From Trichodelitschia bisporula (lineage: Eukaryota; Ascomycota; Dothideomycetes; Phaeotrichales; Phaeotrichaceae): DNA of 64,000 nt. Under the pieces are notes generated by a model that did no database searches, was not told the origin of the DNA, and was given only the letters and a program-made list of their open reading frames with translations. Positions 31,035 to 42,200 of the stretch are shown here, piece after piece. Both the position numbers and the translations under genes were made by a program. Every line of letters begins with the position of its first letter. Position 1 is the stretch's first letter. Location of the stretch: NCBI GenBank assembly GCA_010356995.1, contig ML996689.1, forward strand, positions 1,081,228-1,145,227, in the 5' to 3' direction.

Positions 31035-31403
31035 TTATCCACAATCCCTTTCCCTTCCACCCTCATCACCTCTTCCCCCAGCTCCGCATCCCACTGCATC
31101 TTTGGCCGCGCTAAATATCATCTCATTCGGGAGGAACGGCCCACCTATCAGGCGCATCCCCGGGGGGGGAGGCAACGGCACGAAAAAGTGGGGGTCGAGA
31201 TCGGACCCGAGCCCAGTACTGGGCTCGGGATCGGGGTCGACCTCAATGCTGGGTACGTGGTAGGGGTAGGGCTCCTGGTAAGGCTCGGGCATGGTAGGCG
31301 GAGTACTCGGCAGCTCCGGAGGCGCCGGTGCTGGTGTACCTGAGGTTCCGGCTGGCACCTCCCCAGTTCCGGAACTGTATGGCGCCAGTGGCGATTGATT
31401 CAT
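31035..31403 (-). CDS. Hypothetical Pro/acidic low-complexity frame
   Basis: 122 residues from an ATG at 31403. Pro-rich N-terminal half (GTPAPAPPELPSTPPTMPEP), then DPDPEPSTGLGSDLDPHFF and a less biased end (GMRLIGGPFLPNEMIFSAAK). The start overlaps by 4 bases the stop of the Ser-rich frame to its right, shifted by one base, and no GT donor is visible between. It could be the second half of one gene disturbed by an error in the nearby 13-base G run, a separate gene, or non-coding DNA. Not recognised. Confidence 0.3.
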   Translation of the reverse strand: MNQSPLAPYSSGTGEVPAGTSGTPAPAPPELPSTPPTMPEPYQEPYPYHVPSIEVDPDPEPSTGLGSDLDPHFFVPLPPPPGMRLIGGPFLPNEMIFSAAKDAVGCGAGGRGDEGGRERDCG

Positions 31404-31804
31404 CGCGCCCTGCAGGCGAGGCTCCTGGGCAATTTGGGCCGTTGCGCCTTTTGTTTTCCGTCCTCGTCGTCGGAATCCTCGTCGGGGCTCCGTTTTCGCT
31501 TGCGGCCCCGAGGTGGAGGAGGTGGGGGGGGGGGGGATGGTGACGCAGGATCGGTTGACTGGGAGCTACTGGAGCTGCTATTTGACGACGGCCGCGGAGT
31601 CGAAGGTGACGTTTGAGCCGTGGATTGGGAGCCACTTGAGCTCCCATGTGAGGACGGCTGGGATTTGCTGGACATGGTGGGTGTACTACACGATGAGGTG
31701 AAGTGAGAATGAGGTGGAGTTGAGGTCGGCTTACGGTCGGATCGATCTGCAACTGGAGATGATCTAAACTGAAGTGGGCTGGAAGTTGAGGCCCGCGATG
31801 ACAT
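31400..31804 (-). CDS. Hypothetical Ser/Pro-rich protein with nuclear-signal-like tail
   Basis: 134 residues from ATG at 31804. It is almost wholly Ser/Thr/Pro, with a poly-Pro run encoded by the 13-base homopolymer at 31524-31536. A RGRKRKRSPDEDSDDEDGKQ block then combines a basic nuclear signal with an acidic casein-kinase-like patch. Not recognised. The upstream minus-strand DNA repeats parts of it (HFTS..SSCST..MSS occurs twice), suggesting local duplication. Confidence 0.35.
   Translation of the reverse strand: MSSRASTSSPLQFRSSPVADRSDRKPTSTPPHSHFTSSCSTPTMSSKSQPSSHGSSSGSQSTAQTSPSTPRPSSNSSSSSSQSTDPASPSPPPPPPPPRGRKRKRSPDEDSDDEDGKQKAQRPKLPRSLACRAR
31524..31536. repeat. G(13) homopolymer
   Basis: Thirteen G in a row on the plus strand, inside the hypothetical Ser/Pro-rich frame. 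Length miscalls here would shift every downstream frame, so gene models in 31.0-31.8 kb are uncertain. Confidence 0.9.
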
Positions 31805-32430
31805 TGGAGATGGGAGAGGTGAGTTTAGAGTGTACTGCACGATGAGGTTGAAGATGAGGCTGATGTGAAGTGGCAGTCGTTGTGAGATGGAGCTTGAGGT
31901 CGGAATGGCTCGAAACCTGAAGTGTGCTTTATGGTACTTGAGTTGGGAGAGTTGAGAGAAGAGAAGAGTAGGGAGCAAGGGACGGGCAGCTCCGGCTTTA
32001 TACCATCGACTGACGACTCACGATGGTCGGGACTCACAATGGCCGGGGTCCTCACTCTACACTTTGGTCAGGGCTCAGCAACATAGCATCACCGATGTAC
32101 CGGACCGCCATCAATGTCCACGCCATGTCTAGCAGCACTGCAGCCGTGCCCTGCGGTATGGCTAGCAGCCTACGCGTCTTTGGAATTGCACGGCCGACAA
32201 GACTTTTGCTACCTATCTACCCATGGCGGGATTCAGCGACAGAGCGCCGGCGGTATTCAGCCTCAACGTCAACGTCCAGAAGTGGCACAGCTTTGTCATA
32301 CGAGCATTTAGGACCCAACCCCCTGTCGCGCTCCCAGGCCTTCAACACCGAGTTTATAGCCCATGATACGGGCCTGGTCAGGTGCCCCCCGAGACCGGTG
32401 GGGGAGCTCCCGCCAGACACCAGGTTGCTA

Positions 32431-32467
32431 CCCAGAGCTCCTGCTCTGACATAGCAGGAGCCCTGGG
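32431..32467. other. Strong stem-loop (14 bp, 7-nt loop)
   Basis: CCCAG-A-GCTCCTGCT pairs with AGCAGGAGC-C-CTGGG across the loop CTGACAT, with one A/C mismatch. A second palindrome GGGAGCTCCC lies 20 bp to the left (32402-32411). The structure is about 200 bp from an assembly gap. It could be a transcript hairpin, a terminator-like element, or the tip of a small foldback element. Confidence 0.7.
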
Positions 32468-32674
32468 GAGGATGGGGACTAAGGTCTCCCACCTATCGCC
32501 CTCTTCTCCTCTCCCCGAACACTCAATCTCAGTCTAAAGCGTTCGCGCAGTTCGACGTTTGCGACAGCTCAGGGCGCGACGTAAGCCGCTCCTAGTCACC
32601 TAAGGACTACTATGTTAGCAAGCCTAATAATTATAAAGGGTCCAAAGAAGTCAGCCGGAAAAGTGATGAACACC

Positions 32675-32724
32675 NNNNNNNNNNNNNNNNNNNNNNNNNN
32701 NNNNNNNNNNNNNNNNNNNNNNNN
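32675..32724. other. Assembly gap (50 N)
   Basis: Exactly 50 N, a placeholder length, so the true missing length is unknown. It splits a stretch without recognisable genes; features across it should not be joined. Confidence 0.99.
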
Positions 32725-33272
32725 CTGGTCGTATGCCTTACCAAAAGCCGCGGCGAGGAGGACTCATCAATTTTTCGGGTGGCTCTTGGACCCTTTACCA
32801 TTATCAGGCCTACTACCGTAGTAGTTTACCGCCACTGTTCCCCGCGGACGTGGCGAAGGGCCTACAAGCCGTATGGCAGGGACACTAGCCAGGAGGCCAC
32901 GTTCACGCGGACCAGATCACAACGGAGGACCTCACTACACTTTGAGAAACATGCAAATAGTGGACATAACGAGCGTGAATTCGGTTCTAAAACTACGTGT
33001 CCCAGTCCCTTTTCCTACCCGCCCAACGTAAACACCCAAACGTCATTGTCATAATGCTTTACCCTGCCGTCTGCAGTCTAGCTCGCCGCGGTAGCAGCCG
33101 GAGGCAGGATCGCACGCCGAAGATTACTCAAAGCCACAATCTATCTACCAATTTGTACGCCGATGTGTTACAAGTCGTCCCAATTCCACGCCTTGTCCTC
33201 GCTGTCGTAAGCCTTAACGTTATCATCTTTGGCCTAGCTCGCCGTCTCTCTCCTCACCGCATCGTCCTCGGC

Positions 33273-33731
33273 CTACCCGTAGCCCACAGAATTTTGGGCG
33301 CGATACCAAGAGGCAACCAGATATCTCAGTTCGCAGGAGATTGCGTTGTAGTGCTCACCCATCAAATGCAAAAAGCCCCCTTCGCTACGGTCTTCAGACG
33401 TACTGGAGATTTCGAGGATGCGTATCATGTTCCTGCATACCGGCCGAAGCCTGAGATGGCGGAGGATTCTGAGGTAGATCATGACATTCTCAGTCAACCA
33501 GACCGAAAGAACCTCTCCGCCGGGGCCCTGGACTCTGCCCAAGGCATTGACGTTGCGTTGGATGTACCATAACATCCTCCGACGAAAAAAGTTCCACTGA
33601 GGCTCCCTAGCGACGAGATCATTCCGTTTGATTATTTCACATATCCGCCCACACAAACGCCGGTAGGCAGCCTCACGAGGGGCTGCTCCCGGGCTCTCTC
33701 GGACCAGTCGGAGGAACCGATCCATGATGTT
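33273..33731 (-). CDS. Hypothetical helical protein (C-terminal part certain, start unclear)
   Basis: From ATG at 33731 (MDRFLRLVRESPG) the frame encodes 152 residues with helix-like composition (YRRLCGRICEIIKRND, WNFFRRRMLWYIQRNVNALG, MIYLRILRHLRLRPVCRNMI). It ends NSVGYG. The same frame stays open about 410 bp further upstream with no ATG. There it encodes a Pro-rich region with two APEIPxPGLGR units, so a spliced 5' exon may supply the real start. I do not recognise a family. The non-repetitive second half looks coding. Confidence 0.45.
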   Translation of the reverse strand, partial: NIMDRFLRLVRESPGAAPREAAYRRLCGRICEIIKRNDLVAREPQWNFFRRRMLWYIQRNVNALGRVQGPGGEVLSVWLTENVMIYLRILRHLRLRPVCRNMIRILEISSTSEDRSEGGFLHLMGEHYNAISCELRYLVASWYRAQNSVGYG

Positions 33732-35423
33732 GGAGAGAGATGGCTCCAAGGGTTCGGGGTCGGGGAGCCATTCGCTAGAGACCGAGCCGTTGGCGCTGGG
33801 ACGTCCGAGGCCTGGGTGAGGGATCTCGGGCGCTGCGGGCACCGGGTGCCGCCCGAGGCCGGGAGAGGGGATCTCGGGGGCTGACCGCGGAAGAAGAGCC
33901 TGAGGCGGCGCTGGGGCCTGCGCGGTCGGGGGTTGAGTGCGCGGATGTGCTGGAGGGAGGGATGGGTTGGCCCTGGCCGGAGGAGGGGGAGTTATTGCCG
34001 GACACTGTGTGAAGTTTAGAAGTGGGTTGGTGAGGATGTTGGGGAAGTGGGGTTCTAATGTGTTTAGTGTTTGAGGGAGTGAGCGAGGGAGGGAAGGGGA
34101 GTGAACTGACTCTTGCTGTGATAGATGATAGTGATATATTAGCACAAAGAGTGCGCCAGCAGTACGATGAAGTGTATGATCAAAAGTGTCTGATGACGAC
34201 CTCAGCTATCCTCCGGCTGACTATGTATCTCGGAATGGTTGCCAAGGGTAAACTATGGAGAAGGTGCTAGGATGTCAAAGTGACAAGTGCAAACTAACAC
34301 TAGGGAAGTTGTGGCGACCTCAACACGTGCCTTCCATCTGATATATATGGATGGCGAGATGCTTGCTGAGATTGTTGAAGTGGGTGGTTATGGATTCTGC
34401 GGACGTCAAGTGATACTTTGAGTGGGTAGGACAGCTTCCTGAGTACGGACAGCAGACTGCTTTTATAGGGCTTCAGGACTCACTGCCTTGTATGTGGCCT
34501 TCGGCACGTGCGTGTCCTTTGAAGGCAAGGGCCCCTCTGACACGTACATGTCGGTTTCTGACTTCGGCCATTAGAGTTCAGTGCCACCGATAGCAAGGTA
34601 GCCAGATGTACGTGAGGGAGGGGACCTGTGGAGTTGGTCCTCAGGTAGGGGTGGAGGGTGTTCGAGGGGTGGTGTATGTACCACGGCAGTGTCCAGCCGG
34701 ATGTCTATCCAGTTACCGCTGAAGTTCCACACGTCAGGTAAGGATCATCGGAGGCGATGGTGACGTTCTTTGCCTTGACGGAATCGGTACTTCGGCTCAT
34801 TCCATTAGCGTCCAGCGCCATTGAAAGCAGTGTAATCAGAGTACGTACCTCGGTCCAGAGTCGATATCTGGTGCTTGAACCAAAGTTCCCCTCAAGAAAG
34901 CGTCCCCTACCGACATTGTTCGAGTATTACGCATTACGAAGCCTCCAAGTCATTTTAGTCGTGTTGTTATATCAACAATGGGACCGGGAACCTAAGGCGT
35001 ACCTCGTTCCAGACTCACAATTCTTCGACCCACGGCGAAGCGAAGTACGCGGAGAACACGTATCGACTCACGAGATCTTCGAATCGTGTCATCAGGGTGA
35101 CTATCACTGTTGCGACCATAGAACAAGCACTATGCTTTCATCTCAGCAGGGTGCTATCATCATCTATGCGGACATGAACCAAACACCATACCTCAGCCCA
35201 AAGACCAGCAAAACCAAGACTAAACTCCACGCCACATTAATGAACTCCGGGTATCGGCGCCAGCAGAACACCGCCAAACGCCGAGGGAGGCACCCAAAGA
35301 TGCTCCATGCACACCATGCAAAGAGACCGTCACCCTCTCGCTCCTTCCCGGCCCCACCTTTCCCCTTACCCACACGCTAGCCACCCCTAACCCACCGTCC
35401 CGCCACAAAACACCACATCCACA
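33732..35423. other. No supported gene (apart from possible 5' part of the gene at 33.3 kb)
   Basis: About 1.7 kb. The left part is Pro-coding on the minus strand and may belong to the hypothetical gene at 33.3 kb. From 34.1 to 35.4 kb I see only short, patternless frames. The final 100 bp are the 3' flank of the WD40-like gene. Confidence 0.5.
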
Positions 35424-36953
35424 TCATCCATAGGAACCTACTCCCAATTCCTCACTCTCCCCAACCCACCCTCTCCTTTCCTCTCGGCCACTCTCCCCCT
35501 TCCTCCCCCACCTCACCAAACCTCCCCACCCCTCATCTCCCACTCCCACCCAAACCCCCCCATCATCCATCCACGTCCCCCCCGCCACAACACCAAACAC
35601 ATCCAACCCCTGCCTGGCCCCCCACGTCACCCCATCCACAACCCCCACCCCATCCGCTCCCTCTCCCACCAGCAACAACCGTCTCCCCGCCCCAAGCGGA
35701 CTGAAAGCCACACTCCTAACAACCTCACTACTCGCCCCCCACCCCGCAACCACCTTCCGCCACATCCGCGCATCTCTAATCCGAACCCCATCCTCCCCCC
35801 CCACCGCAACCGCAAACCCATCCCCCGCCCAATCAACCCCAAACCCCGGCCCAAGCCCCGCCCACTCCTCCACAACACCCCTCCGCCCCGCGCGCGCATC
35901 GAGCACCGCCCCCCCACCCCGATCCCCAGTACATAGTCTAACCCGCCCACACGGCCCCGTTACCGCGCAGTTCACCGGCCACTTAACCCGCACTTCGGAC
36001 ACCCACTTCCCGGTCTCGATATCCAAACCTCTTATGCCTCCATCGTTACTCGTGAACACCACACCCCCACCGCCACCGCCCGGTGGCACATGCACATGAT
36101 TCACAATCTGCCCCCTGTCTCCCACCTTCCCCACCAACCCAGGCGCATCCCTCTCCGCCTGCAAATCCAGCAGCGCGAAACTCCCACCAAAACTCCCTGC
36201 CGCAAGAACACCCCCACCAGCCGCAAGACACGTCGTCCGGAACCCCGCCGGCAGCGGTAGGCGCTCCATCGCCCCGTCAGGCGCGGCGTGAACCAGCCCG
36301 GAGCGCGAAGTGGTGTACAAATCATAAGCCGAAGACGCAGTAACCAAGTGCCTGAGCTCGCGATGCTCAACCCACGGCACCGGCTCCGCAAGCATGCGCT
36401 CGAACCCCAAAAACGCACTCCCCGCCTCCGGCAGCGGCGGGACCGCAGGCCAGGGCACGCTTCGGGCAAAGTACGCAGCGCGCTGGGCGCGGGCCGTGGC
36501 GCGGGTCGTCCCGAGCTGGGTCCAGGGTATGGCTTGTGGGTCGGTGACGGGCGCGGTGATGAGCGGGGGCCGCGCGTGCTGGAGCGGGGCGAGGGTGGGC
36601 AGCGGGGCGGTGGGACGCTCGCCGTGGAGGTGGCTTAGGTGCCAGAGGCGGAGGAAGGAGTTCATGTCGTGGTTGCGGTCGGGGGGGTGTCGGGGGGTGG
36701 GGAGGTAGGTGGGGGAGGCGGAGCGCGGGGCGGAGGGTGAGGGGAGGGAGGAGGTTAGGAGGGGCGTTGGGGTGAAGGTTGGTCCGGGCGGGGTGAGGGC
36801 GAAGAAGGTGTTGTGGATTTGAGGGGGTGGAGGCGGTGGAGGCGGTGGAGGCGGGAGGTGGTATGTGAGGGCTTCGAGGGGCGGTGGTGGTAATGGTGGT
36901 GAGGTGGTGAGGGTGGTGGGGCCGCCGGCGGGGCGGTATGGTGTTGATTGCAT
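35424..36953 (-). CDS. WD40-like beta-propeller protein
   Basis: Single exon, 509 residues, ATG at 36953. Residues 1-100 are Pro-rich with a 12-Pro run. The conserved part begins near NSFLRLWHLSHLHGE and continues with ARAQRAAYFARSVPWPAVPP, FLGFERMLAEPVPWVEHREL and RHLVTASSAYDLYTTSRSG, then propeller blades (CLAAGGGVLAAGSFGGSFAL, NHVHV, VFTSNDGGIRGLDIETGKW, VRSVAFSPLGAG, VGVVDGVTWGARQGLDVFG). I recall this architecture from a conserved but functionally uncharacterised group of filamentous-fungal WD40 proteins. No signal peptide or membrane segment. The second half is extremely Gly/Val-rich because its coding strand is G-biased; blade borders are therefore hard to place. Confidence 0.7.
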   Translation of the reverse strand: MQSTPYRPAGGPTTLTTSPPLPPPPLEALTYHLPPPPPPPPPPPQIHNTFFALTPPGPTFTPTPLLTSSLPSPSAPRSASPTYLPTPRHPPDRNHDMNSFLRLWHLSHLHGERPTAPLPTLAPLQHARPPLITAPVTDPQAIPWTQLGTTRATARAQRAAYFARSVPWPAVPPLPEAGSAFLGFERMLAEPVPWVEHRELRHLVTASSAYDLYTTSRSGLVHAAPDGAMERLPLPAGFRTTCLAAGGGVLAAGSFGGSFALLDLQAERDAPGLVGKVGDRGQIVNHVHVPPGGGGGGVVFTSNDGGIRGLDIETGKWVSEVRVKWPVNCAVTGPCGRVRLCTGDRGGGAVLDARAGRRGVVEEWAGLGPGFGVDWAGDGFAVAVGGEDGVRIRDARMWRKVVAGWGASSEVVRSVAFSPLGAGRRLLLVGEGADGVGVVDGVTWGARQGLDVFGVVAGGTWMDDGGVWVGVGDEGWGGLVRWGRKGESGREERRGWVGESEELGVGSYG

Positions 36954-37438
36954 CGTTGCATATTCGTGTGTGGCGTTCGTCGGTGGTAAGAATATCGAAC
37001 CGGCGGCTCAGAGGCAGCAACCCAAAAAATCCTCAAGCTCGCAAAAATCGCCGTTCAGCCCGCCATTCCCTCAATCCTCAAAAAAATGCAACCAAAAAAA
37101 GCGAAGAGTCAACAGCCCGCTCTCGCCGCCGGGGAACTCGACGTGGTAATAAGAGCCGGCGGGGAAAACGAGCGCGGCACGGCACGTCGTCCCAATTCGC
37201 ACGCCCGCAGCAACGCACCGCTTCGCTTGCGTAGTGTCTGCTCGCTTGTCGCGCTGCCCGCCGCGTCTCGTTGGCTGCTCCAACCTCCCCCGGGCGGGGC
37301 GTAGCGCGGCCGTTGGACGGCGTGTCTCGGGGTCGTGCAAGGTGACTGGATGGTGGGGGAGTGGTGATGCGGAGTGGTGATGCGACAATAGGGTGGCGGC
37401 AGGAGGGGCAGCTGTCACTCGGGGCTGAGTGCTTGTCC

Positions 37439-37782
37439 GGGGGGGGGGGGGTATCAAGCTGTACACCGGTGCCACTCGAGAACTTCAAGCGAATTCAAGC
37501 GAAATGGCATTCAACTTTTCACCTCCCCCCCCCGTGGCCTCTCCCCTATCCTCGCTGCACCCCGCCCCCCCCCCCCCCCCCGTGTACCTGCCCAATGAGC
37601 GCACCTCGGCGAAGCGCCACCCGCCTCCCGCGCGCCCCGCCCCGCCCCGCCCCGCCGCACACCATCATCCCCGCTCTCCCCACCAAAAAGGTCGCGGGGG
37701 AATCCCTCCCGAGCAGGCCGCCCACCTCAATTGCGCGGAGCCTTGTCAGCAATTATTTAGCTGCAAGCACCCCCCCCCCCCC
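37439..37782. repeat. Cluster of G/C homopolymers and CCCCG array
   Basis: G(13) at 37439-37451, C(17) at 37565-37581, CCCCG repeated four to five times at about 37635-37656, and C(13) at 37770-37782. The minus strand of the array reads GGGGC repeats, which meets the usual four-G-tract rule for a G-quadruplex. Confidence 0.85.
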
Positions 37783-38312
37783 AAAACGGGCATTGAAGGA
37801 CATTGAAGGACGCTGAAGACGCAGCGTCTTCTCTTCATCCCGCGGTGAATCGACGATCCATTTCTCCGACGAGGCGTCGACCGCAACGGGCGCTCGCTCC
37901 CCCTTGCCGTTGCCGTACCACGCCCCGCGCGGTGTGCTACGTGGGCGGGCGGGGGCGGCACGTGGGGTCCCCTAGTTCTAGTACGCGGGTGGGCACGAGA
38001 ACGGGAATAGTGTTGTGGGGGTAAGGTGGTATTGATAACGGCATTTTTCTTCAGCCCCCGAGGGCGCCGGTGAGATTCCCTTGGCCTGGAGCGATTTCCA
38101 TGACTTGAGTGAGTGGCCCATGGCGCTCCGTGGTTGATTCCCGACAACGGCGGGAGTTGGATGAGCTGGGATTGGTTTTCGTGTGCGAGGTGGTACAAGA
38201 GAATTGCGCGGAAGGAGCACCGGGGATGTGGAGATGAGATTTGCCGAGGAGGAGGAGCGTATACCGGAGAGGGGAGGTGAGACGACAATGGACAGGCATA
38301 CGGATGTAGAAC

Positions 38313-38601
38313 GTCAATTGAACTTAACGTCTATCCCCGCCGAGCCATTAAGCTCAGCCTGGCTCTTCACCGAGTGCAATGCTGTGCGACGAGGCCTCGA
38401 GGCTCAAATTTAGATGTAGTTCAGTGCCGAGAGAGGAGCATGGAAGTTAGGATGATGATATGGAGAAAAAGAGAATAGATGCCAGAGGGGCAAGTGGCCA
38501 TGGATGGTGTCAATTGAGCCCAACGTCTTTTCTTCACCGAGCTCAAATGCTGTGCCACCAGAACTAGGACTCGAAGCTGAATTTAGATGAACTTCCAGTG
38601 C
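38313..38601. repeat. Decayed direct repeat, 206-bp offset
   Basis: GTCAATTGA..AACGTCT..TCTTCACCGAG..CAATGCTGTGC..CGA.GCT.AATTTAGATG..CAGTGC is found at 38313-38428 and again, shortened by an internal deletion, at 38519-38601. It lies in non-coding DNA. Divergence suggests an old local duplication. Confidence 0.7.
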
Positions 38602-39273
38602 TGGCGGTGTGACGTCGAATTTATCACTGTTGGGAGCAACGGCTCATTATGTGCGAAAGCAACTCTGATACGGGAGATTGAGGTAAAGACAAAGAGAGGA
38701 AGAGACACTCGAGACTTAATATATACGATGCTAAGTATCTTCCTTTGCTCCTTCTCTATCCAGTTCAATTTTTGAACACAGGAGCATTGATGTCATTACA
38801 TCAAGGCACATCATGCAATTCCATGTCCCAGACGGAGTGTCAGCGAGTTTCGTCCTCGGCCTACACGCTTCGAACTTCAGCCTCGTGCCCTCCACCCTCA
38901 CTCACGCCACTAATTCAGAGGTGCCGGCCTCGGCACGACGCCGGCAAGCAAGCAAACAAGCAACCAAGCAACCAAGCACGTCGACATATGATGAAGGTCT
39001 ATCCATCCGTAGAACCGCCAACGTGGAGCGGAATATATACACCTGTTCCACCCCCTCCGCTTCCCATCATCGCTCATATCCACCAACTCCAACCCCACAG
39101 GTCCCCCCAATGCCCACAAAATCGCAGAAAACAAAGTAATACGCCCCTAAACCCCTAGCCTTGATGCTCAGCTCCCAATGCCCCCAATGTCCCCTATCCC
39201 CCAAAGCCAAAGACAGAATCTATACGCCAGTGCCCATGGTATCCTCCAAAAGACTCCCTCCCAAACCTAGCCC

Positions 39274-42200
39274 CTACTTCAACCCAAACCCCTCCTGCCC
39301 CTCCAAAACCGCCATCCAAAACTTCCTCACAAAAACCGTCCTCGTCCTATAATCCCCCAACTCCAGCGTATTAAAGCACGTTCTCGCCTGCGGCAAGCGG
39401 GTCTCCTCCTCCCCCTCCCCCTTCCCCCCACCACCATCTCCTCTCTTTCCCGGACTCTCCAACCTCGCAACCTTAATCACCATATTCGCCGCGCCCGCAG
39501 GCGGGAGCCTGTCACTCCCCGTCACAAACCTGAGGACCATCTTCCTCTCCTCCCCGCCTACAAACGCAAAAAACTCCCAAAACCAGCGCACCACCGGAAA
39601 TTCCCCGCTCACCTCCTCCTCCGTACACAAAACCCGCCCCCCGCGTTCCCACCCCTTATACACCGCCGCGCCCCTCAAGACCGCAACATCCAAATCCTCG
39701 CTCCCGCGAATAACTTGCTCAATCTCCTCCGCGCGAAAAAGGCACAGCGCATTCCCGCCGCACACATTCCAGAACCCGCGGCAGAAGGGCTCCCACTGCC
39801 TCTTGACACCCCTTTCGAGCACGAGGGAGACGTACGCGCGGACGTACTCCTTCCTATTCCGATTTGTCACGGCCTCAGTCCTTCCCCCCGGCCTGAGCTC
39901 CACCTCCGCGTACTCGCCGTTGCGCTCCGAGGCCGCGACAAACTCGAGCCCCAGGTCGCGGACATCGTCCTCATAGGCAAGGATCTGGCGCAAACTACGC
40001 GCCAGCGTGGGGCGCCACTGCGCGAGAGCCTCGAGGGAGGGGCGCCAGGCGCCGGGGGCCGCGAGATTGGTTTTCGAGGAGGGGCGCGCGGCGGCGAGGC
40101 GCTGGAAGACGAAAGACGGGAAGGGGACGTCGAGGACGGTGCTGTTGTAGATAGCGAGGCCGAGGACGGCGCCGACGAGTTCGTAGGTCTCGGAGGGTTC
40201 GAGGGAGTAGGGGTTGAAGTAGCAGAGGTGGGATTCGGGGTCGTAGAGGAAGAGGCCTGGGGTGGTTAGTGAATGAAAGGGTTAAAAGGGGAGGGGCACG
40301 AACCGACAGCGGGGTCAAACAGCTCCTTAACCAGCAGCGTAAACCACTCCTTCCTCGGCCCACCAGCATCAATCCCCTTCTCCCCCTCAAAATGAATCTT
40401 AAGCCCCTTCTTCATCTCATCCCCCGCCGCCCCAATCGCCTCACTTATCCTCCTCAAACTATCCTCCGCAATACACTCCCTCCGAACCCTAAGATGAAAA
40501 TCCAATGCCCCGCGCTCACGCTCCCACCTCGCGCTCTCATTCGCATAATACTCCCTCCTCGCATGATCAATCATCTTACTCCTACTCTCATACTCCAGCA
40601 CGCGGCACTTAAGCCCAAGACTCAGCAAAAACGGCCACTGACACAGGCTAAACCGCGCCTTATTCTCCCACCGCTTCAACTCCGCCCCAACATCCACCGC
40701 CCCCTCAACATCCAGCACTGACGCATAAAAATACGTCGTCGGCAACAACTGTCCGCGTTCGACGGCTCCATCCGCCCCAACGTGGTGGAACGTATCATTC
40801 GCATGCACCAGCACGCTCAGCACCTTGAGCCCCACCTCCAACACCCAATCCTCCGGCGGCGGTCTAGCCGCCGGCCCGCCCTCCGCGCCCACAAGCCCGT
40901 ATATCCGCGCCAGCTCCTCGCTTTCACTCGGAAACCGCGCATCAGCTGTCCCCCCACCATGTTTCCGCAGAGGGGGCTTCGGCAAGCGCGTCAACCGCTC
41001 CGCCACAAAGCCCGTGAGCAGATCAGCGAGCGCCCTGAACTCAGCAGTCGGGTAGCGCGACAGTGAGCGTGCCATTCCCGTGTGCACCTCAGCCGGCAGA
41101 TGGGCGAGCTTGCCGAGCACCAGAGCGAACACGCGTGCGCCCTTGGCCGCCGTACTCGACGCCTGTTTCGAGCGAGCACGTGGGTCACGCGTCGGGCGCG
41201 CATCGGATCTGGCGGCTGTATCGCGGCGGCAATGTAGCCGAGGGTTGGCGAGCAGGACGAGTAGGTACCTTGCCTCATCCATAGACGTCGGCGGCAGGGT
41301 AGCAGGCTTAAGCAGCGCCTCCGCGACCTCAAGAACAGCACGCTCGATGAACGCAGCAGCATCGGCAATCTCAGCCGCATACGTGTGGAGGACGTCGTAG
41401 TTCGGCCCGAGCCAGTTCGGCGCATACTTCTCAGCCGTGAACTCGAGCATGCACGTATACCAGGCGCGCAAGTCAGGCCACTTAATCGGGGAAACGGGCG
41501 CCTTGGAAGGCGGCGGGCGCAAGGGTTTGTCCGGGGGAGGTTTGGCGTCATGATTCAAGAGCGAGGAAGCGGCGTCGAAAATGTCGCCTGTGAGCAGGTT
41601 CTTATGGTCCATTTTCGGGCGCGTGGGAAGAGTGTCCTGCTTCCGCGGGCAGCGCTGGAAGTCCGGCCTGAGGGCCTCGAGCGCGCCTTCACTCTTAGTG
41701 CGCGCTACGGGAGGCGGACGGGGTGGAGTGCCGCCGAAGGAGGCATTCAGGTTATCGACGCTGCCGTAGCTGGATATCAAGTACGAGACGAAGGATTGGA
41801 AGTGCATCTCCACGAGCTCAGTGACGGTGGCGGGGTCGGGCTGGCCCGCTTGCTGCAGCGCCTGGATGTAGGACGTGTAGCACGGCTTGAGCACTCCGTA
41901 GAGCTCGCGCGCCGACAGCGGAGCCACCTCGCTCACGGCGTCCATGTCAACGGCAGGCTCGGCAGGGTTCGCGGTCTGGCACTTGCAGCGCTCACAGACG
42001 TAGAGGTTGACCGGCGTATCCTTGGGACGGAACGCGAGGCCGCCGCAGGTCGAGCACGGAAACGAGTCCTGCGGCAGGTCCCTTGAGCGTTTCCGCAGCT
42101 GGCCCAACCGATCATGGCTCTTCCGCGGCCTCAGATCGAACCCATATTCATCCGTTACGTCACCGTCGCTCCCACATCTCCTTTGCACATCGTTTGGCGT

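Larger units (their letters stand above)
36954..39273. other. 2.3 kb without gene, rich in G/C homopolymers
   Basis: The first 400 bp are the upstream region of the WD40-like gene. From 37.4 to 37.8 kb the plus strand holds a G(13), a C(17), a CCCCG pentamer array and a C(13) within 350 bp. Further right are a decayed direct repeat (38313/38519) and a CAAG-rich microsatellite (38942-38980). Frames in this interval are low-complexity and unsupported. Confidence 0.6.

Noticed and set aside
32600-32674. Short reading KDYYVSKPNNYKGSK left of the gap, faintly like a retroelement gag
   Set aside because: Only about 16 residues, no other element parts, no terminal repeats and a gap directly after; not enough to name an element.
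34757-35380. 207-codon plus-strand frame
   Set aside because: No domain, irregular composition, ends in low-complexity sequence overlapping the 3' flank of the WD40-like gene.
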